This document shows positions 13,348 to 25,930 of a stretch of DNA of 64,000 bases, one piece after another; positions within the stretch are counted from its first letter, which is position 1; each line of letters starts with the position of its first letter. The notes under the pieces were generated by a model. That model did no database searches. It was not told the origin of the DNA and was given only the letters and a program-made list of their open reading frames with translations. The stretch is from Lactifluus volemus (taxonomy: Eukaryota > Basidiomycota > Agaricomycetes > Russulales > Russulaceae), in contig WTXI01000001.1 of the NCBI GenBank assembly GCA_022376515.1, positions 1,116,001 through 1,180,000 of the forward strand. Direction: 5' to 3'. Position numbers and translations under genes: made by a program.

Positions 13348-13645
13348 GTTTGATCGTCCGCCTGTACTTTGCACATCATGTAGTCTGTCAACGAATAGCA
13401 CAGGAATACAACAACAACATTATCATTCCTTCTGTTTGAATATCAGAACAATACCGCAAGCTATGGATACACGACGACCTGGAGCCCGTTGACATGACCC
13501 AGCGTCGTAAAATCGTCGTCATTGCGCGTACAGAATTGTCATGACAGCTGAACAATGATGTGTGGTATGCCTGGCGCGCAGAGTAGAAAAGAAAAAAAAG
13601 ATGTGTGAAGGACAAAAGAGCAGAAAGGGTGATGTACATCTACAT

Positions 13646-15407
<1,762 letters not shown>

Positions 15408-15416
15408 TTTTTATAT

Positions 15417-15584
15417 CTGGTGAAACGGGATGTAAGATCAGTGGCTGTCAACGACATCGCATGCGGTATCAGAGCAACTGAAAGAAAGATCTTCATCTTA
15501 TCGCACACTAACCAATCCACCAAAGACTCGAAGTACGAGACAAAAGATGATACGTCCAAAAAATTCCATGAAGTGAACACTTAC
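15417..15584 (-). other. probable 5'-UTR intron of TEF1
   Basis: On the minus strand a strong donor (GTAAGT, starting at 15584) and an acceptor TTTCACCAG (ending at 15417) bracket 168 nt just nine bases upstream of the TEF1 ATG. The stretch has no conserved coding potential. Leader introns are common in fungal EF-1alpha genes and often raise expression. RNA evidence was not available. Confidence 0.6.
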
Positions 15585-16033
15585 AGATAAGCACGTTAGG
15601 ATGGCAAAACAGGAGAGAGAAAAGGAGGATAAAAGGATTGGGGGGAAAGCGAACGAAAAGATTGGGCGCAGATATATGCGCGCCGCGTGAAATTTTTCTT
15701 GATCGATTGACTCGGATCCGATAAACCATTTCTGGACTCCGTACCGGCCGGAGGCGCCGGACTTGCAGGGTTCGGCCTAATACATCTACCATTGGTATGC
15801 GCTTTTTTGTTCGTAACTTAAGTGCTACGACTGTAATATGCAAACTGCATCGTCGATAGGAGAATTGTGATTTATACAACATGGGGCGATGGGAATGATA
15901 TTTAGTGATACGTAAAGAGGTGAAATGGGAATGACTTCATTCGTTTCGCTCGCCCACAAGGTATTGGACACAAAAGAGTGATCAGCGCTACAAAGAAAGG
16001 GTAAACAGACAACAAAGAAACTGTGAGAGCTAC
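15585..16033. promoter_or_regulatory. TEF1 upstream region
   Basis: Upstream flank of TEF1 and 3' flank of the PAS-kinase-family gene; both genes are on the minus strand. It includes a GC-rich patch near 15735-15775 and AT-rich stretches further out. No ORF, repeat or RNA gene is recognised. Confidence 0.4.
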
Positions 16034-17933
16034 CTATCTATATTGGGTTACACAATCTTCTATGCCCCAACCGTCTCTTCCAGATAGAAAACGACTTTCC
16101 ATAATCTTGTCAAAACTTGGTCGCGCGCTGACTTCAAGTTGCAAACAAGCTCGGACAAGTGACGCAGCGTCCCCAAGCGCGCCACCCCCGTCAGCTTCTT
16201 CACCCTCGGTATCATGCCCCTCTAGGCAGCGTTCGTCAAGGGCGATTGATGCGTTTGAGAGGGGTGATGAAAGCCCTTCTTGCGCTTCCGCCGCAGTGGT
16301 GAACGGACATTCTCCGACGAGCATCACATAGGCCACCACACCAAAGGCCCAGACGTCCTGCTCTGGACCTTGATACCTCTCGCCTCGCAAAATTTCAGGA
16401 CCAGCATAGTCCAAGCTGCCGTTTGATCGTGAATGCCTGACGCGCAAACATGAGACTGCACGTACGTTCCGCTAAAGGTATCCCAACCACCCTTCTTCAC
16501 AAGACCAGAACTGCCAAAATCGATCAAGATGCACCTTCCGCGAGGCCCAAGGATGACGTTTTCATCCTTAATGTCTCGATGCACTTGTCCACCACGTTAG
16601 ATCAGTCTCGTCGAAATGTCATGTAGAGAATACCTATTTTTTTTGAGTGCAGGAAACTCATGGCATCCGCGATCTGTCCAAGATAAGTACGTACAGAGCT
16701 TGCTGGAAGGCCATTCGGGTAGCTTTCTACCAGGTCGAACAGATCGGAAGGTGGGATCGGTGAGTTTGGTGCAGGTTCGGGGATGGTAGAGGGCAGCACG
16801 AGATAGTAGTAGTGATTGTCTTCGAAAAATCGAGAAGCGGGCAAATGTTGGGATGACCTTTCACCACCTTGCCCTCGACCCATTCGAAATGGTCAACGTC
16901 AGACTGGGATGACAGTGGATCAGGTATTCGGGAAGGATCCCAGGGCCGAGGCGGGGGTAAAATGTAAGACGTGTTCGAGATTGCAGACATGACGTAGATC
17001 TCTATAGGGATTGTTCCATACTTTGGATGTTTTTTCCAACAATCGGCTAATATTCGGGATTTTATGACTTGCTTGATGACGAGCGGAGGCTATAGAGGAA
17101 GGTCTCATTGACGCATAGTTGGCAGAGATAGGCATCGCTTACACCAAGCTTTCCATCTGTTTTCAATTCCCTTGCCTTCTTCACTAAACCATAGGCACCG
17201 CGACCTATTTCTCCCTGAATGACAAACTCGGATATCTTACGCTCATTTGAGGCTTGAGCAACAATTGGGGATGATGGTGTTGGTGGACGGGTGCTGGAGT
17301 CAAGGCTGAGCAAACTTGCGGTGCTGCCCGACCGAATAAGCTTTTGGGGAGCCACTGGGGGTGGTGAAGGGGGTTCAATGGGCGCAATGGAGAGGCGCCC
17401 GGCAATTAACGATACGCGTTGCTGGGATGATCGACGTCGAGGTCGAGGAGAAGTAGGAGAGCGAAATGGCCGAGGAGGTGCGCTGATATTAGGGGAGAAT
17501 AATGAAGAACTCGATTGGGGCAGAGGTCTATGAGAGATAGAGGGGGACTCGACCGGAGAGAACGAGAGGGGCTCAGTGGTGAATCGAGACGTCTGGGTCT
17601 GTAAAGGCGGAGTAGATGGGGCGACGACGGTGGCAGGGTATAATGTATTGGAATCTGTAGAGTTTGTAAATGTGACTGCGTACGCAGGCGATGGTGGGCA
17701 GATAAAACTCTGGGCCGAGATGGTAGAATCGTCTAGTCCTGTGTCGTCTCCGAGGTCAGATAGTCCTTTATGTTCCTCCGCCTCTTCAGCAGCCCAATTG
17801 AACCCACGTCCAATAGAGGTGACCCCCCAGCTGTTTCCAACGCTGACGGCCCGATTAAAGGCAGTTTGGCTGGAGGCGCACCCCAGCTGTCGTCGTCAAA
17901 AGTGATATCGACAGCTGCGGTTGCCGTGAGCAT
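16034..17933 (-). CDS. PAS-kinase-family Ser/Thr protein kinase (Psk1/Ppk6-like)
   Basis: Nutrient-responsive kinase family. The kinase domain shows the Gly loop GEIGRGAYGLV, the family-specific VIKSRILADCW...YGTIPIEI block, GHPNICPLLDF, the HRDIKDENVILG catalytic loop, LIDFGSSGLVKKGGWDTFSGT and the LDYAGPEILRG activation segment. VWAFGVVAYVMLVGECPF and an ARPSFDKIMESRFL end complete it. A Ser/Pro-rich N-terminal part of about 200 residues precedes it, beginning MLTATAAVDITFDDDSWGAP at 17931-17933. I see no PAS domain in it. A 58-nt intron joins the first two exons. One missing base at 16824-16831 (a five-T run on the coding strand) must be supplied to read LLDFFEDNHYYYL. The kinase call is firm; the subfamily is an inference from the IKSRILADCW block. 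Confidence 0.8.
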
Positions 17934-18561
17934 AGAAAAGCTGCGCAATGTGGGAAATTGAAGAGGACAGATTAACTCGAGCGAAAAGAATACGTTGGAT
18001 GGGGGAACAGTAACAAGATGGGGAGGAGTGGGGGGCCCCAACTGAGGAACTGCGATTAGAGCCGTCCCACGGCTACCGATCCGTACGGCGCACGGGTCAG
18101 ACTTTCCACGTGCCCATACATAACTTATTTGTGTGAATCGTAAGAAAAAAAAACGAACGAAACTGTACAGAGTGTGCCCGTATTAGCATCTTATTGATTG
18201 TGTAGCTTCAATTGCTACTGTACGACTTCAACACGAAACAACCCTGACAGTGACAGACGTCGGATCTTGTTGACAACTATTTATTTATTTTCCCAAATTG
18301 GAACAAGCCACCTGCGCGGCCAATTACTCGAATACAGTACTCCCTTCAACCCCTGCAAGATAGTAAGTATACTTTCTCTAACAGTGCTACTTCCCATGGG
18401 CCATATTCCATGTTTTCGACAGTATATGTTGGGAGCTAGTATGCGCAACAGGGCAATTTAGGATGGATGGGTGGATTCTCGGTTGGATGACAACTACCAG
18501 CCCCGCTTACAATTGCATGTTCATGATTGAATATGTTCTTACGCTCTTCACACAGCTTGTC
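17934..18561. promoter_or_regulatory. divergent promoter between kinase and RPL32
   Basis: 628 bp between divergent start codons. Contains poly-A/T tracts (A9 near 18146) and a pyrimidine-rich part before RPL32 that is likely leader sequence, possibly with a leader intron. No confident factor site and no other gene seen. Confidence 0.4.
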
Positions 18562-19117
18562 ATGGTCGCCAAGACGCCAATCATTAAAAAACGCACCAAG
18601 CCATTCAAGTACGCACCTAAATTTGCCACATCTTGTGAGGATTACAGACTTACGCGTTACTACCACAGGCGTCATCAATCCGACCGCTACAAGAGCGTCA
18701 AGAGGCATGGAGGAAACCCAAGGGTATTGATAACAGGGTGAGACGCAGATTCAAGGGTCAACTCCCTATGCCCAAAGTATGTCAATGTGCCCTGTTCCAC
18801 ATATGCGTATTCACAACTTGGCAAAGATCGGGTATGGCAGTAACAAGAAGACGCGCCACCTTCTTCCCAATGGCCTCAAGAAGTTTTTGGTGAATAATGT
18901 CCGGGAACTCGAGCTGCTCCTTATGCACAATAAAAGCTACGCCGCGGAGATCGCACACAACGTGAGCAGTCGAAACCGAGTGGTCATCTTGGAGAGGTAC
19001 GATTCTTGAGCCTGCCATCCTCTGTACACTGAAACCGACTCCACTGTTTGTTTCAGGGCCAAGGCGCTAGGTCTTAAAGTGACCAATCCTGCAGCACGCC
19101 TCCGTTCAGAAGAGTAG
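18562..19117 (+). CDS. RPL32: 60S ribosomal protein L32 (eL32), one-base gap in exon 2
   Basis: Large-subunit ribosomal protein. Exon 1 encodes [16 protein letters not shown] and splices into [11 protein letters not shown]. Later segments are [60 protein letters not shown] and the C-terminal [11 protein letters not shown]. Total is about 130 residues, the normal size. Between SVK and AWRKPKG the frame breaks: the sequence reads aagaggcatgg where one extra G (18700-18706) would restore the fungal [13 protein letters not shown] reading. An intron cannot explain it because there is no room. Since L32 is essential and everything else is intact, an assembly deletion is more likely than a pseudogene. 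Confidence 0.92.
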
Positions 19118-19403
19118 ATGACTGTCAAGATTTCGCTGTCGCTCGACGCTACCCATGTACCATGACATTCGGCATTACATATGCTAGTAGCTTAGTACGC
19201 TGCATTTGTGAAAGTGGCGAGAATGAGTACACAATTGGCACGCACTTCCATGATAACAGGCTACCACTTACATGCTCGAGCGCTTGCGCTGAATGTTTCC
19301 CGAGTTTCGCAATCAACGATGTTTGTAAGGGGAAATTAACAGACTGGAAGTCTATTCTCAGCTTCATAATTGAAAATGACAGAGGTCTAAGACATTCAGT
19401 TTA

Positions 19404-20954
19404 ATGAGTTTGGCGCGCAACATGACATTTCTCAAATTAGCCATCATAGGCGGTGGCCCGTCATCTTTCTATGTTGCCTCTCGCCTCTTATCACTGTTCC
19501 CTCAGGACAAGTCCCTCGCCTCTCAGTTGAGAATACACATCTACGATAGACTGTGGGCACCTCATGGTCTCGTTCGGTATGGTGTTGCCCCAGATCATCC
19601 AGAAGTCAAGGTGCGCAGCTTGATGACTCTTGCTTTGTCCCAGACGCGGTTTAAGTTTATGCTTCTCGTAGAACTGTACACACAAGTTTGATCAGGCCGC
19701 CGAAGACCCACGATTACGCTTCTTTGGGAATGTCCAGGTCGGCTCTCACACGCACCCAGCAATACCGCATGCTCTTCCAGTATCTCTTTCGTCTCTCAAG
19801 TCGCACTACACACATCTTCTCCTCTCCACTGGCTGCACTGTCCCAAAATTTCACCCCGCCCTACCGCCCTCTGACCGGGTCATTCCCGCTCTGTCATTCG
19901 TCCATTGGTACACCCAACATCCATCATGTCCTGCTCCGCCACCTCTCGACAAGACGGAGCACGTATCTTTGATTGGACAAGGCAATGTTGCTCTCGATAT
20001 CGCACGGATGCTATTGACGCCGCCGACTATCCTCGAAAAGTATGATGTGCCTGCGTCCGTGCTAGAGGTACTGCATCGCTCTGCTGTGCGCCACGTCTCT
20101 ATCATTGGACGGCGAGGCCCGTTACAAGCTGCCTTTACAACGAAAGAGCTGCGCGAGTTGACGTCTCTCACGAGCGTATCTATGATCCCGCTTGCACCCG
20201 AGCTCCTTGCCCCACCACCAGCCAGCACCAAGCTTTCACGACAACAAACTCGCCTCCTCCAGCTGCTGCAACAAGGGTCCCTCGCTACGACGCAAGCACC
20301 ATCTCCTGCCGCAGGCACAAAATCCTGGTCTCTCGACTTTTTCCGCTCCCCGACGGGCCTTGAGGTGCACGGACAGCACCTGACGCTTTCGCTCGCGCAC
20401 ACTGCGCTCGACGAGCACTCACGCGCTGTACCAACGGGCGCAACGTCCACCCTGCGCACAGACCTAGTCGTGACCTCCCTTGGACAACACGCGGACCCCT
20501 CTGCAGTGTACTATGATCCTGCAGTGGGCCACCTACGCACGGACCGCGGGCGAGTATTGGATGACGCAGGTCGGGCACTGCGCCGCGTATACACGTCTGG
20601 ATGGGCCGCCACGGGCGCGCGCGGTGTACTCGCGGGAACGATGATGGACGCGTACGCGGTCGCGGATACTATCCTGACGGACTATCATGATGATGGGCAC
20701 GGTGGAGTGGATTTGCCGCCAGTGAACGGAGTCTACTCTGACGACGCACTCGTTGCTGATAGCGTGGATCTCGAGAGCGTGCCCGGCGAGATCGAGGAGG
20801 GCGTGAAGGGAGACGAATCGTGCAGTATGATCAGTGGAAGAAGGTCGATGCCGAGGAGATGCGGCGTGGTGCAGAAACAGGGAAAGAACGCGAGAGAATG
20901 GGGTGGGAGGAAGCGTACGAGTTTTTGACGAGTGCAGGAGCCTGGCAAAGTTGA
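19404..20954 (+). CDS. ARH1: adrenodoxin/ferredoxin-NADP+ reductase (ARH1)
   Basis: Mitochondrial FAD flavoprotein that passes NADPH electrons to ferredoxin for Fe-S cluster and heme A synthesis. Motifs: FAD-binding LAIIGGGPSSFYVASRLL, then LVRYGVAPDHPEVKNCTHKF across an intron, RLRFFGNVQVG, the NADP-binding VSLIGQGNVALDIARMLL, SIIGRRGPLQAAFTTKELRE, YTSGWAATGARGVLAGTMMD and a charged tail. Only about 14 residues precede the FAD motif, so the targeting signal is very short or an upstream exon is missed. An in-frame stop occurs shortly upstream. Near 20812-20822 one added base moves the frame into WKKVDAEEMRRG...KERERMGWEEAYEFL, the usual family end, with the stop at 20952-20954. Without it the frame runs into a nonsense tail ending at 20928. 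Confidence 0.88.
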
Positions 20955-21248
20955 TGAGCTAACTTACCATACCATACTTGTACAAGTACTGTACGCGGGG
21001 TTTGCCGGAAAAGCGCGCGAACCTTGTTGAGGTACCGAGCCTCTATCGGACTCTCAGACACAAGTCCAAATCGTCAGGATTGATTACAGGTGAGCTCAAT
21101 GTTTCGTCTATGATGCCTTGAAGTGGTACTGGCAGCTGTTCTATATAATGGTGTGGTTCTCGTTCGAGCTAGGTTTGAGCTAGTCGGATGGATGCATTCG
21201 AGGACAACTGGATGACATGGCGCTGACTCTGATTTGGTAGCGTACAGT

Positions 21249-22078
21249 ATGGGTGCGTATAAGTATATCGGTGAACTGTACAAGAAAAAACAGTCGGATG
21301 TCCTTCGTTTCTTGCTCCGCGTTCGGTATGCTACCATTTTTTTGCCTGTCGTTGGACATATTTTGACCACGAAACGGAACAGCTGCTGGGAGTACCGCCA
21401 GCTGAATGTCATCCACCGGGCTTCGCGCCCATCACGACCTGACAAGGCTCGCCGGCTTGGGTACAAAGCAAAGCAAGGATATGTTATCTATCGTGTGCGT
21501 GTACGCCGCGGTAACCGCAAGAAGCATGTCCCCAAGGGTGCCTGCTATTCGCCTTTGACCATCGACTTTCTCTGACTTCTTTTTGTCTATTTTGTCCAGG
21601 TGCGACATATGGCAAGCCTGTTCATCAAGGTGTCAACCATCTCAAGTTCCAGCGCAGTCTGCGGAGCGTTGCAGAAGAACGCGTCGGCCGTCGCTGTGGC
21701 AATTTACGTGTCTTGAACTCATACTGGATCAACCAGGATGGCGTGTACAAGTACTATGAGGTTATACTGGTAGACCCCAATCATAAGGCGGTAAGCATTG
21801 CAAACCTTTTGCGTGGTCCTTTGGGCTTATGTCGACCAGATTCGCCGAGACGCCCGAATCAACTGGATCACCAAGCCTGTACACAAGCGTCGGGAAGCTC
21901 GCGGTCTCACGAGTATTGGAAAACGGGTACGTCACAAATGAGTTATCGTCATATGTGGTTACACTCACCACGATTTTGTCAGAACCGTGGCATTGGCAAG
22001 GGTCACAGGTACAACAATACGCCTCGTGTGGCCACTTGGAAACGACACAACACCCTCAGCCTTCGCCGCTACCGATGA
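21249..22078 (+). CDS. RPL15: 60S ribosomal protein L15 (eL15)
   Basis: Large-subunit ribosomal protein. The ATG at 21249 gives [20 protein letters not shown], followed across four short GT-AG introns by [80 protein letters not shown] and [20 protein letters not shown]. It ends [20 protein letters not shown]. The product is about 204 aa, the standard size, and no frame repair is needed. It lies tandem with ARH1 (295 bp upstream) and is one of two ribosomal-protein genes within 3 kb. Confidence 0.97.
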
Positions 22079-22444
22079 TCATGTTCTACTATACACACTT
22101 GTCTACACCGTATACATGATGTCAAAAATATCAGTCACTGTTTTTTTTGACTCCGGGCGTGAAGCTTGAAGGGCCTGAACTGCGACCTTCCATATTGGGT
22201 TATTTCTTTTAGTTCCGCAGCTGCGAGGGAACATTGAAACAGCGTGCATCAACACGCGACAGGCGAAATCAGTAGTTTGTGTGCCATGGCACTCGGAATA
22301 TTTGCAAAGCCGGGCGATGTTGTGATAGAGTAGACGGATTCGGAACATGCGGAGCGCTCAGCTATTTCAACATTGGATGCATGCTCGTGGTTGACCTGCA
22401 TCTATCCCTCACCTCCTCTGCATCTGTGCATTTGTCACGACTTG
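22079..22444. other. intergenic
   Basis: 366 bp between RPL15 and the GH16 gene on the same strand, with a T8 tract near 22140. No exon or RNA gene recognised. Confidence 0.4.
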
Positions 22445-24297
22445 ATGTTTTACGATCACTTTTTGATGATATCAGCCCTTACAATTCTATTACTTCTAAC
22501 TTCAGTCGCCACCCCGAGCTTGGGCAAGCCGAGCAACGTGGGCCCCCGAATTTCGTTGCCGCAAAACGTGCCATACGTGCACAGGGATACTAATTCGAAC
22601 GGCACCGGCGCCCTCAATAATATCACAGGCAACACTACCACGGGTTCTAAACAATTCTTATGGGTTATCCAGGATACCTACGACGCATCTAACTTTTTCC
22701 AGTGAGTCTGACATCGTCTGCGAGATCACAGTTAACAATTGTCTTGGGTCAGATCCTTTTCCTTCTTTACTGGTTCTGACCCTACACAGTATGTGTTTCC
22801 CCTTAAATCGGTGCGCTCGATCTGACCCTCTTTCCCAGTGGAACCGTCAAGTAAGCGACCTTTTTTTTTTTTAAATCCTCCAGTCCGTGGTGTGACTCGT
22901 GAGCTCGCCCTACAGTTACGTGGATAACGTGACAGCGTTTGCCGCCAATCTGTCGTACACCTCTTGGGATGGCAAGGTCATCATGAAGGGGGACGACACA
23001 ACCACGCTGCAGTCAGGACAGAATCGGAACAGGTACGAACCGCGCAATGGCCTGGCTAATGCCTATTGACCACGAATCAGCGTGCGGGTCTCAAGCTATG
23101 CGAAGTATAACACCGGTCTTTTCATTTTAGACATAAATAAGGCACCCTGGGGCTGTGGTATGTGTTGAGTTATCCCTCACAAGTGACGATCAACTACAGC
23201 GCTGCACCGTTAGGCGTATGGCCAGCATTTTGGACGCTTGGGGATGGTGTCTGGCCAACGGTGAGTCGTATCTCGTAGTCTCCGGCGTGCTCGTTCCTCA
23301 TGTTTTCTTACAGACAGGGGAGATCGACATCATCGAAGGGGTCCATGATAACGAACATAATCAAGTAACTTGGCATACTAACCCAGGTGATTCCTTGATG
23401 TATAGCTGTCCTTGGAAAGATGCTGATGTGATATTAGGTTGCTACCTTACGCCATCTAGTAACTTTACTGGCACAATTACGGTGAGTGGCTTATCCACAC
23501 CTTCAGCCACCTTCGTCACCGGTATCAGGACAAAACAACCAACCGTATCTCAACTGTGAGGGCAGCGCCACCTTGTTTGGATGTGGTGTCGTTGAGTGGA
23601 GTCGAGCATCGTACGGGCCCACGTTCGATGCCCAAGGCGGAGGTGTGTTTGCAATGAAATGGGATCAAGACGGGATATCTGTGTGTGAGTTGGCTACTAC
23701 GATGAGGGCGCCCTTTGCTTGCTTCTGACCATCCGCCGAAGGGAACTTCTATCGTGTTGCCGTACCTCAGGATGTCATGGATGGGATACCCAATCCTCAG
23801 AACTGGCCGGAACCTACGGCTACTCTGGAGCCAGTAGGCTGCAATCCTCTAACGTACTTCAAAAATCACTCCATCATTTTTGGTGAGCCATCTCTTTATT
23901 TCCCACTGACGAATGGTGTGAACTGACGTTATCAAAGACATCACGTTCTGCGGTATGTACAGACAAGTGAGTAGCAAATCGGAGGCTCACCTACATCTAT
24001 ATGTCCAGGTGATTGGGCTGGTAACTCGTACGCAACATCGGGCTGTCCAGGTACATGTGCCGATCGAATTATGAACCCGGCTAATTTTGTGGTACGACGC
24101 TATTCGTCATCTTACCGTCGTGCTCAAACGTTACTTCCTAGAACGCGTCCTGGAGCATTAATTCGCTCAAGGTATACCGTCGCCAGAATGTCGCCGGAGT
24201 TGTAAGTGCAGGCATGCCCTCTCCAGTCAAACAATTACGTCTTTCGTCGTTACTGGCCATGGTTGTGATGACCATTTTTGGTCTTCTTGTGTTATGA
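22445..24297 (+). CDS. secreted GH16 endo-beta-glucanase-like enzyme, likely surface-anchored
   Basis: Glycoside hydrolase family 16 (beta-1,3 or mixed-linkage glucanase or transglycosylase) acting at the cell wall. The leader is a signal peptide (MISALTILLLLTSVATPSLG region). The jelly-roll domain has FLWVIQDTYDASNFF, VSSYAKYNTGLFILDI and VWPAFWTLG. The catalytic GEIDIIEGVHDNEHN supplies the ExDxxE nucleophile and acid/base, and EWSRASYGPTFDAQGGGVFA, DITFCGDWAGNSYATSGCPG and NASWSINSLKVYRRQ follow. The C terminus is Ser-containing then hydrophobic (LAMVVMTIFGLLVL), as in a GPI signal. About twelve short introns split it. At the acceptor near 23527 one base appears missing before QNNQPYLNCEG. 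Start 22445 or the in-frame ATG at 22466. Confidence 0.87.
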
Positions 24298-24342
24298 TCC
24301 CACATAGAAAACACGAACGTTTATAGATGGCGGACTAGGATT

Positions 24343-25806
24343 CTACATCTTGTAATTCGTATGCCTACAGATTTTTCCATATCCTGTCTGTACCGACCCG
24401 CCAGGGGTAAATATATTCTCCGCAACGGGCTCACCAAAGCTGGCTCTCAACGGGGCAACGCTGACCCATCCCCTTTCAAGGGCCCAGGTGTCAGTACCCT
24501 CTGGCAGGGTGGAGGGTTTGGGGTGGAGTATATCCTGCAGGTCGGGGCTAAACTTGAAAAGGAGGTTTCCAGCCTTTTGGGAGACGTCCTCCTCAGCTTC
24601 TTGCTCTGTCAAGTTATCTTGCATGGAGTCTGGTCCTGCCTGCGGACCTTGCTCCAGTTTCGCTGCTTGATTCGGGGAGTATGCCTTGAATAAGCGATTA
24701 TATGTATTTCGCCAGACGCGCGTCCACATGATCGGGAGACCATCCTCGCTCAGCAGTCCTGGAATCATCGGTATGTTCACGCTATAGAGGTCAATTTCGC
24801 CATTCCGCAGCCACCTTCATCTCTACCCCAATTGTCACAAAGGTGGCGAATGATCTTCACGGAAAGGGTGTGCGCGGGGTCGTAAAAGACCTCGGGTACG
24901 GGCCGGTCAAATGTCCCATAAGAAATGGCGATGCTGCGGATTTGGGAAAGAGCGGAAGACAGGGATGCGCCGACTGTGCCAGAGGATAGTGAAAATGCAG
25001 CTGTGAAAGAATGTATGCGTGATTATTGGGGACGAAGCCACAACTGCATCCGTTACACGATGGCCGAACTGAACTCACAAGAGGTGTTCCTTCCGAGATT
25101 AGGTCCGGACAACTGCACATGGATAAGTGCAAGGGAGGGGACAAAAGCCAAGCGCGACGCACCACAAGGTCTATCTCACCGGGGTACAAGTTGTGGAGAG
25201 CAATATTGACGCACGTCGCTGGGGTCTATCGATTGCTCTGACGTTGTGGATGAATACGCGAGCTGGTAGTAGGACTCACACCATCCAACAGGATCCATTC
25301 AGCGATCTCTCCCTCTTTAAGGGCCCGCGATGAGCCTGCAGTCTCGCCCGCTCCATCTTTTGGTTTCACAGCTTGAATCAGAACAAAACCACCAAAGTTT
25401 GCGTGTACTCACCAGGATCCCGAGGATAATAGAAACACCCGCGGATGAGGTCCTTGATCTGGTAGGCCTTGCCTGATGTCGGCGATAAGAAATCCCCAAG
25501 GGGATCTAAGTTCAACGCTAGCTCAAGGTATGTCACAGACCGATCCATGACTTTTGCGAGTTGGGAATCACGACTCTAACATCCCAACCTAGATGACGGG
25601 CATTTGTGAATTTCGATTTGGGATAGGATAATTGTAAAGCAAAGGCTGACCGAGAGTCCTGGTAAGGTGCTTGTACAAGCCGAAAGCATATGGAGACTCT
25701 GGACCGGGAGGGCCGTCATCATTCTACGGATTCGTTAGCCCATCGGGAGCTGAATTGTCAGGGGTTTCAATCACAGTGAGTAGGACAGTCGACGTTTTGA
25801 GGCCAT
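24343..25806 (-). CDS. SurE-family nucleotidase/phosphatase
   Basis: Metal-dependent 5'/3'-nucleotidase of the SurE fold. The N terminus reads VLLTNDDGPPGPESPYAFGL (ND/D metal ligands), then WDVRVVIPNSQKSWIG, GKAYQIKDLIRGCFYYPRDP, GEIAEWILLDG, the LSGPNLGRN loop and LSSGTVGASLSSALSQIRSI. DLYSVNIPMIPGLL, MWTRVWRNTYNRLFKA and the C-terminal GTDTWALERGWVSVAPLRAS complete it. Yeast Pby1 fuses SurE to a tubulin-tyrosine-ligase domain; none is present here, the stop coming about 30 residues after the SurE end. Two one-base gaps are required, at about 25785-25793 just after MASKRRL and at about 24805-24822 before NGEIDLY. Convergent with GH16 (45 bp) and tandem with MYG1. Confidence 0.84.
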
Positions 25807-25930
25807 GTCATAGATCGAGTGAAAGACTTGCACTCGGCCCACAAACGTCCTCACCCGGCAGATATAAAGTGGACAACCGCGGAAAAGCTTTTGGAGAGAA
25901 CCAACACGTGAGGTAATAACGCCGTGTATT

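Noticed and set aside
19851..20459. 202-residue open frame antisense to ARH1
   Set aside because: It mirrors a GC-rich conserved coding exon on the other strand and has no family motif or start context.
18562..20954. Pseudogene status for RPL32 and ARH1
   Set aside because: All other motifs are intact, and the breaks share the one-base deletion pattern seen across the window.
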